From Cucumis sativus (taxonomy: Eukaryota > Streptophyta > Magnoliopsida > Cucurbitales > Cucurbitaceae), in contig NC_026660.2 of assembly GCF_000004075.3 (NCBI RefSeq), positions 20,107,837-20,171,836 of the forward strand: a stretch of 64,000 bases of DNA. The letters are read 5' to 3'. The notes under the pieces are model-generated. The model did no database searches. It saw only the letters and a program-made list of their open reading frames with translations, and was not told the origin of the DNA. This document shows positions 62,821 through 64,000 of this stretch, piece after piece. Position 1 is the first letter of the stretch. Each line of letters begins with the position of its first letter. Position numbers and translations under genes: made by a program.

Positions 62821-63787
62821 GGCAGATTTCCAAGAATTGCAAAGAGAACTGAGATTGAGTTTGTGTTGTTTTTTTTTGTTACTTTCTTTGTCATTGGTTG
62901 AAGAGGATTTGGTGCTAAGTCTTGCAGTCAGAAATTTGAAATCTTAGATAGAGGAGCAGTTTTATGGATTAGGCCAACTTTATAAATGAAAAACAAAGAA
63001 AAAAATATATATATCATGGGGTTCTTTTTAAAAAGTTAATTTTATTATATTCTAATAGATTTCTGGGTTAAATTATTTGAGCATCAAGAAGTTGGAGGTT
63101 GGATCTCTTTAAGACAATAGAAAAAGTTCAAAACAAAATTCTTAATATCTCTCCATGTAACATAGCAACTAGATTATCAAAAATAGGATAATTTGGAAGG
63201 ATCTAAAGAGTTTTGAGATGAATTTTAAAAAAGATGACTTTTAGGACAAATTAGTTGGAAAAAGTCTATATTACCCTCAAGTTAAAAAATATCCTAAAAT
63301 CAATTTATGAATCCTCTCTTCTCCTTCTCCCTCCGTTTTTTCACTTTCTAAAAATGTTTCATTTTTCTCTCATCCCTCCCTCTGGTGTTTCATTTTCACG
63401 AAATTTCCTTTTTCTTCCTTTTCCATTCTTTAATTCGTTTTCTTGAAATTTCTTTCTCAAGCTCTTCCCATGGTCTCCACTGGCCTTTGAAAACCATTTT
63501 CTCCATTTTCTCACTTCCAAAAAGAATATTTCATTTTTCTCTCATCTCTCTCCATTTTCATACATTGTGGGATAAATTGGCCTTCCTAATTCTAAGAGCA
63601 TGAGAATGTTGCTCTCACCTGCATTGTTGTACATTATATAAAAGTTCTGCACACTTTACAATTTTCCAAGATAATGAAATAAAAATTGCATACCAAAAAA
63701 CAAAAATGGTATTCATTCCATTATATAAAACTATTTATGTACATAGTTTGGAACATATACAATTCCTTCAAAAGTTGGAACTAAAAG
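62821..63787. other. formin promoter and spacer
   Basis: Upstream region of the formin gene. A TATAAA on the minus strand (62979-62984) lies about 160 bases before the ATG. From about 63310 to 63560 there is pyrimidine-rich sequence with near-repeats of tccattttctcacttccaaa; it reads openly in two frames but as low-complexity Phe/Ser runs and is not called as a gene. The right part is probably the 3'UTR of the Ulp1-type gene. Confidence 0.55.
62979..62984 (-). promoter_or_regulatory. TATA box of the formin gene
   Basis: TATAAA on the minus strand within TTCATTTATAAAGTTGGCC, about 160 bases before the formin start codon. Distance and context suit a plant core promoter. Confidence 0.5.
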
Positions 63788-64000
63788 TCAATACATGGGA
63801 TTGTTGGTCCATAATTGAAATGCCAATTGTTTTCTAAAATATGACATGTTTTCTTGACATAATGTAGCTACATCTAAACCAGAAGCTTCATATTCGAAAT
63901 ACTTAATTGTAAATACACCACAATCACTATTGTTGCGTTGAAGTGGAATGGAGTCGACAATGACAAGTGGCCAAGGTTCCTTGTGTGTTGATGATCCGCC
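63788..64000 (-). CDS. Ulp1-type cysteine protease, C-terminal part (runs off the window)
   Basis: The last 70 codons plus stop of a gene on the minus strand that continues beyond position 64000. It reads open from the window edge: GGSSTHKEPWPLVIVDSIPL, then QRNNSDCGVFTIKYFEYEAS, and ends FQLWTNNPMY. The Q-x(4)-DCG motif carries the catalytic glutamine and cysteine of peptidase family C48 (Ulp1/SENP), which cleaves SUMO or related ubiquitin-like proteins from targets; the catalytic His and Asp would lie further upstream, outside the window. Plant genomes hold many such genes, some true SUMO proteases (ESD4/ELS type) and many carried by Mutator-like transposons. The sequence style fits the second, multi-copy kind in cucurbits, but that is inference. 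Confidence 0.82.
   Translation of the reverse strand, partial: GGSSTHKEPWPLVIVDSIPLQRNNSDCGVFTIKYFEYEASGLDVATLCQENMSYFRKQLAFQLWTNNPMY

Noticed and set aside
63255-63603. Two overlapping + strand frames of Phe/Ser/Leu-rich protein
   Set aside because: Pyrimidine-rich low-complexity DNA gives open frames by composition alone.
1-64000. CRISPR arrays, operons, bacterial-type promoters or organelle insertions
   Set aside because: None seen. The gene structures are nuclear plant genes with spliceosomal introns, and no spacer-repeat pattern or plastid/mitochondrial gene block was recognised.

Overview
The window is nuclear DNA of a dicot plant. Its genes have plant-type GT-AG introns, the spaces between genes are very AT-rich, and the gene families are plant-specific: WHIRLY, a DYW-class PPR protein, an RLCK-VII kinase, a PRE-type HLH protein, HIR and a type I formin. 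The protein sequences and the LINE family resemble those I know from cucurbits (Cucumis type). That assignment is inference from memory, not a search.

Layout, left to right. 1-4488: gene-poor, with exon-like scraps and an old LTR piece. 4489-7364 (+): mitochondrial porin VDAC, 6 exons. 9317-13307 (+): PRP4/LACHESIS-like U4/U6 snRNP WD40 protein, 5 coding exons. 15182-19350 (+): PBL-type receptor-like cytoplasmic kinase, 6 exons. 20392-29511 (+): cytosolic xylulose kinase XK2, 11 exons, swollen by a LINE, a gypsy-type LTR element and two MITE-like elements in its introns. 33641-34632 (-): a small PRE-type HLH gene of 2 exons. 34633-46772: a 12 kb gene desert with fossil repeats and two promoter-like spots. 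46773-48501 (-): HIR protein of the SPFH/prohibitin family, 5 coding exons and a long inferred 5'UTR intron. 52538-54580 (-): intronless DYW PPR protein. 54581-57408: LTR fossil plus a MITE-like element with tandem repeats. 57409-60249 (+): plastid WHIRLY1-type ssDNA-binding protein, 7 exons. 60633-62820 (-): type I formin, 2 exons. 63788-64000 (-): the last 70 codons of a Ulp1-type (C48) cysteine protease that runs off the window.

The spliced models were assembled by hand. Each closes in frame, and the lengths fit their families: VDAC 276 aa, PRP4-like 569, kinase 395, XK2 558, PRE 96, HIR 284, PPR 680, WHY1 276, formin 700. The genes do not form a pathway or cluster; this is an ordinary euchromatic run of unrelated housekeeping, signalling and regulatory genes. 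I saw no tRNA, rRNA, CRISPR array or biosynthetic cluster, and nothing I would call a new biological system. The points most worth a second look are the transposon-loaded XK2 gene, an apparent 8-residue gap in the kinase domain, the small PRE gene, the tandem array in the MITE-like element, and the truncated Ulp1 gene at the right edge.
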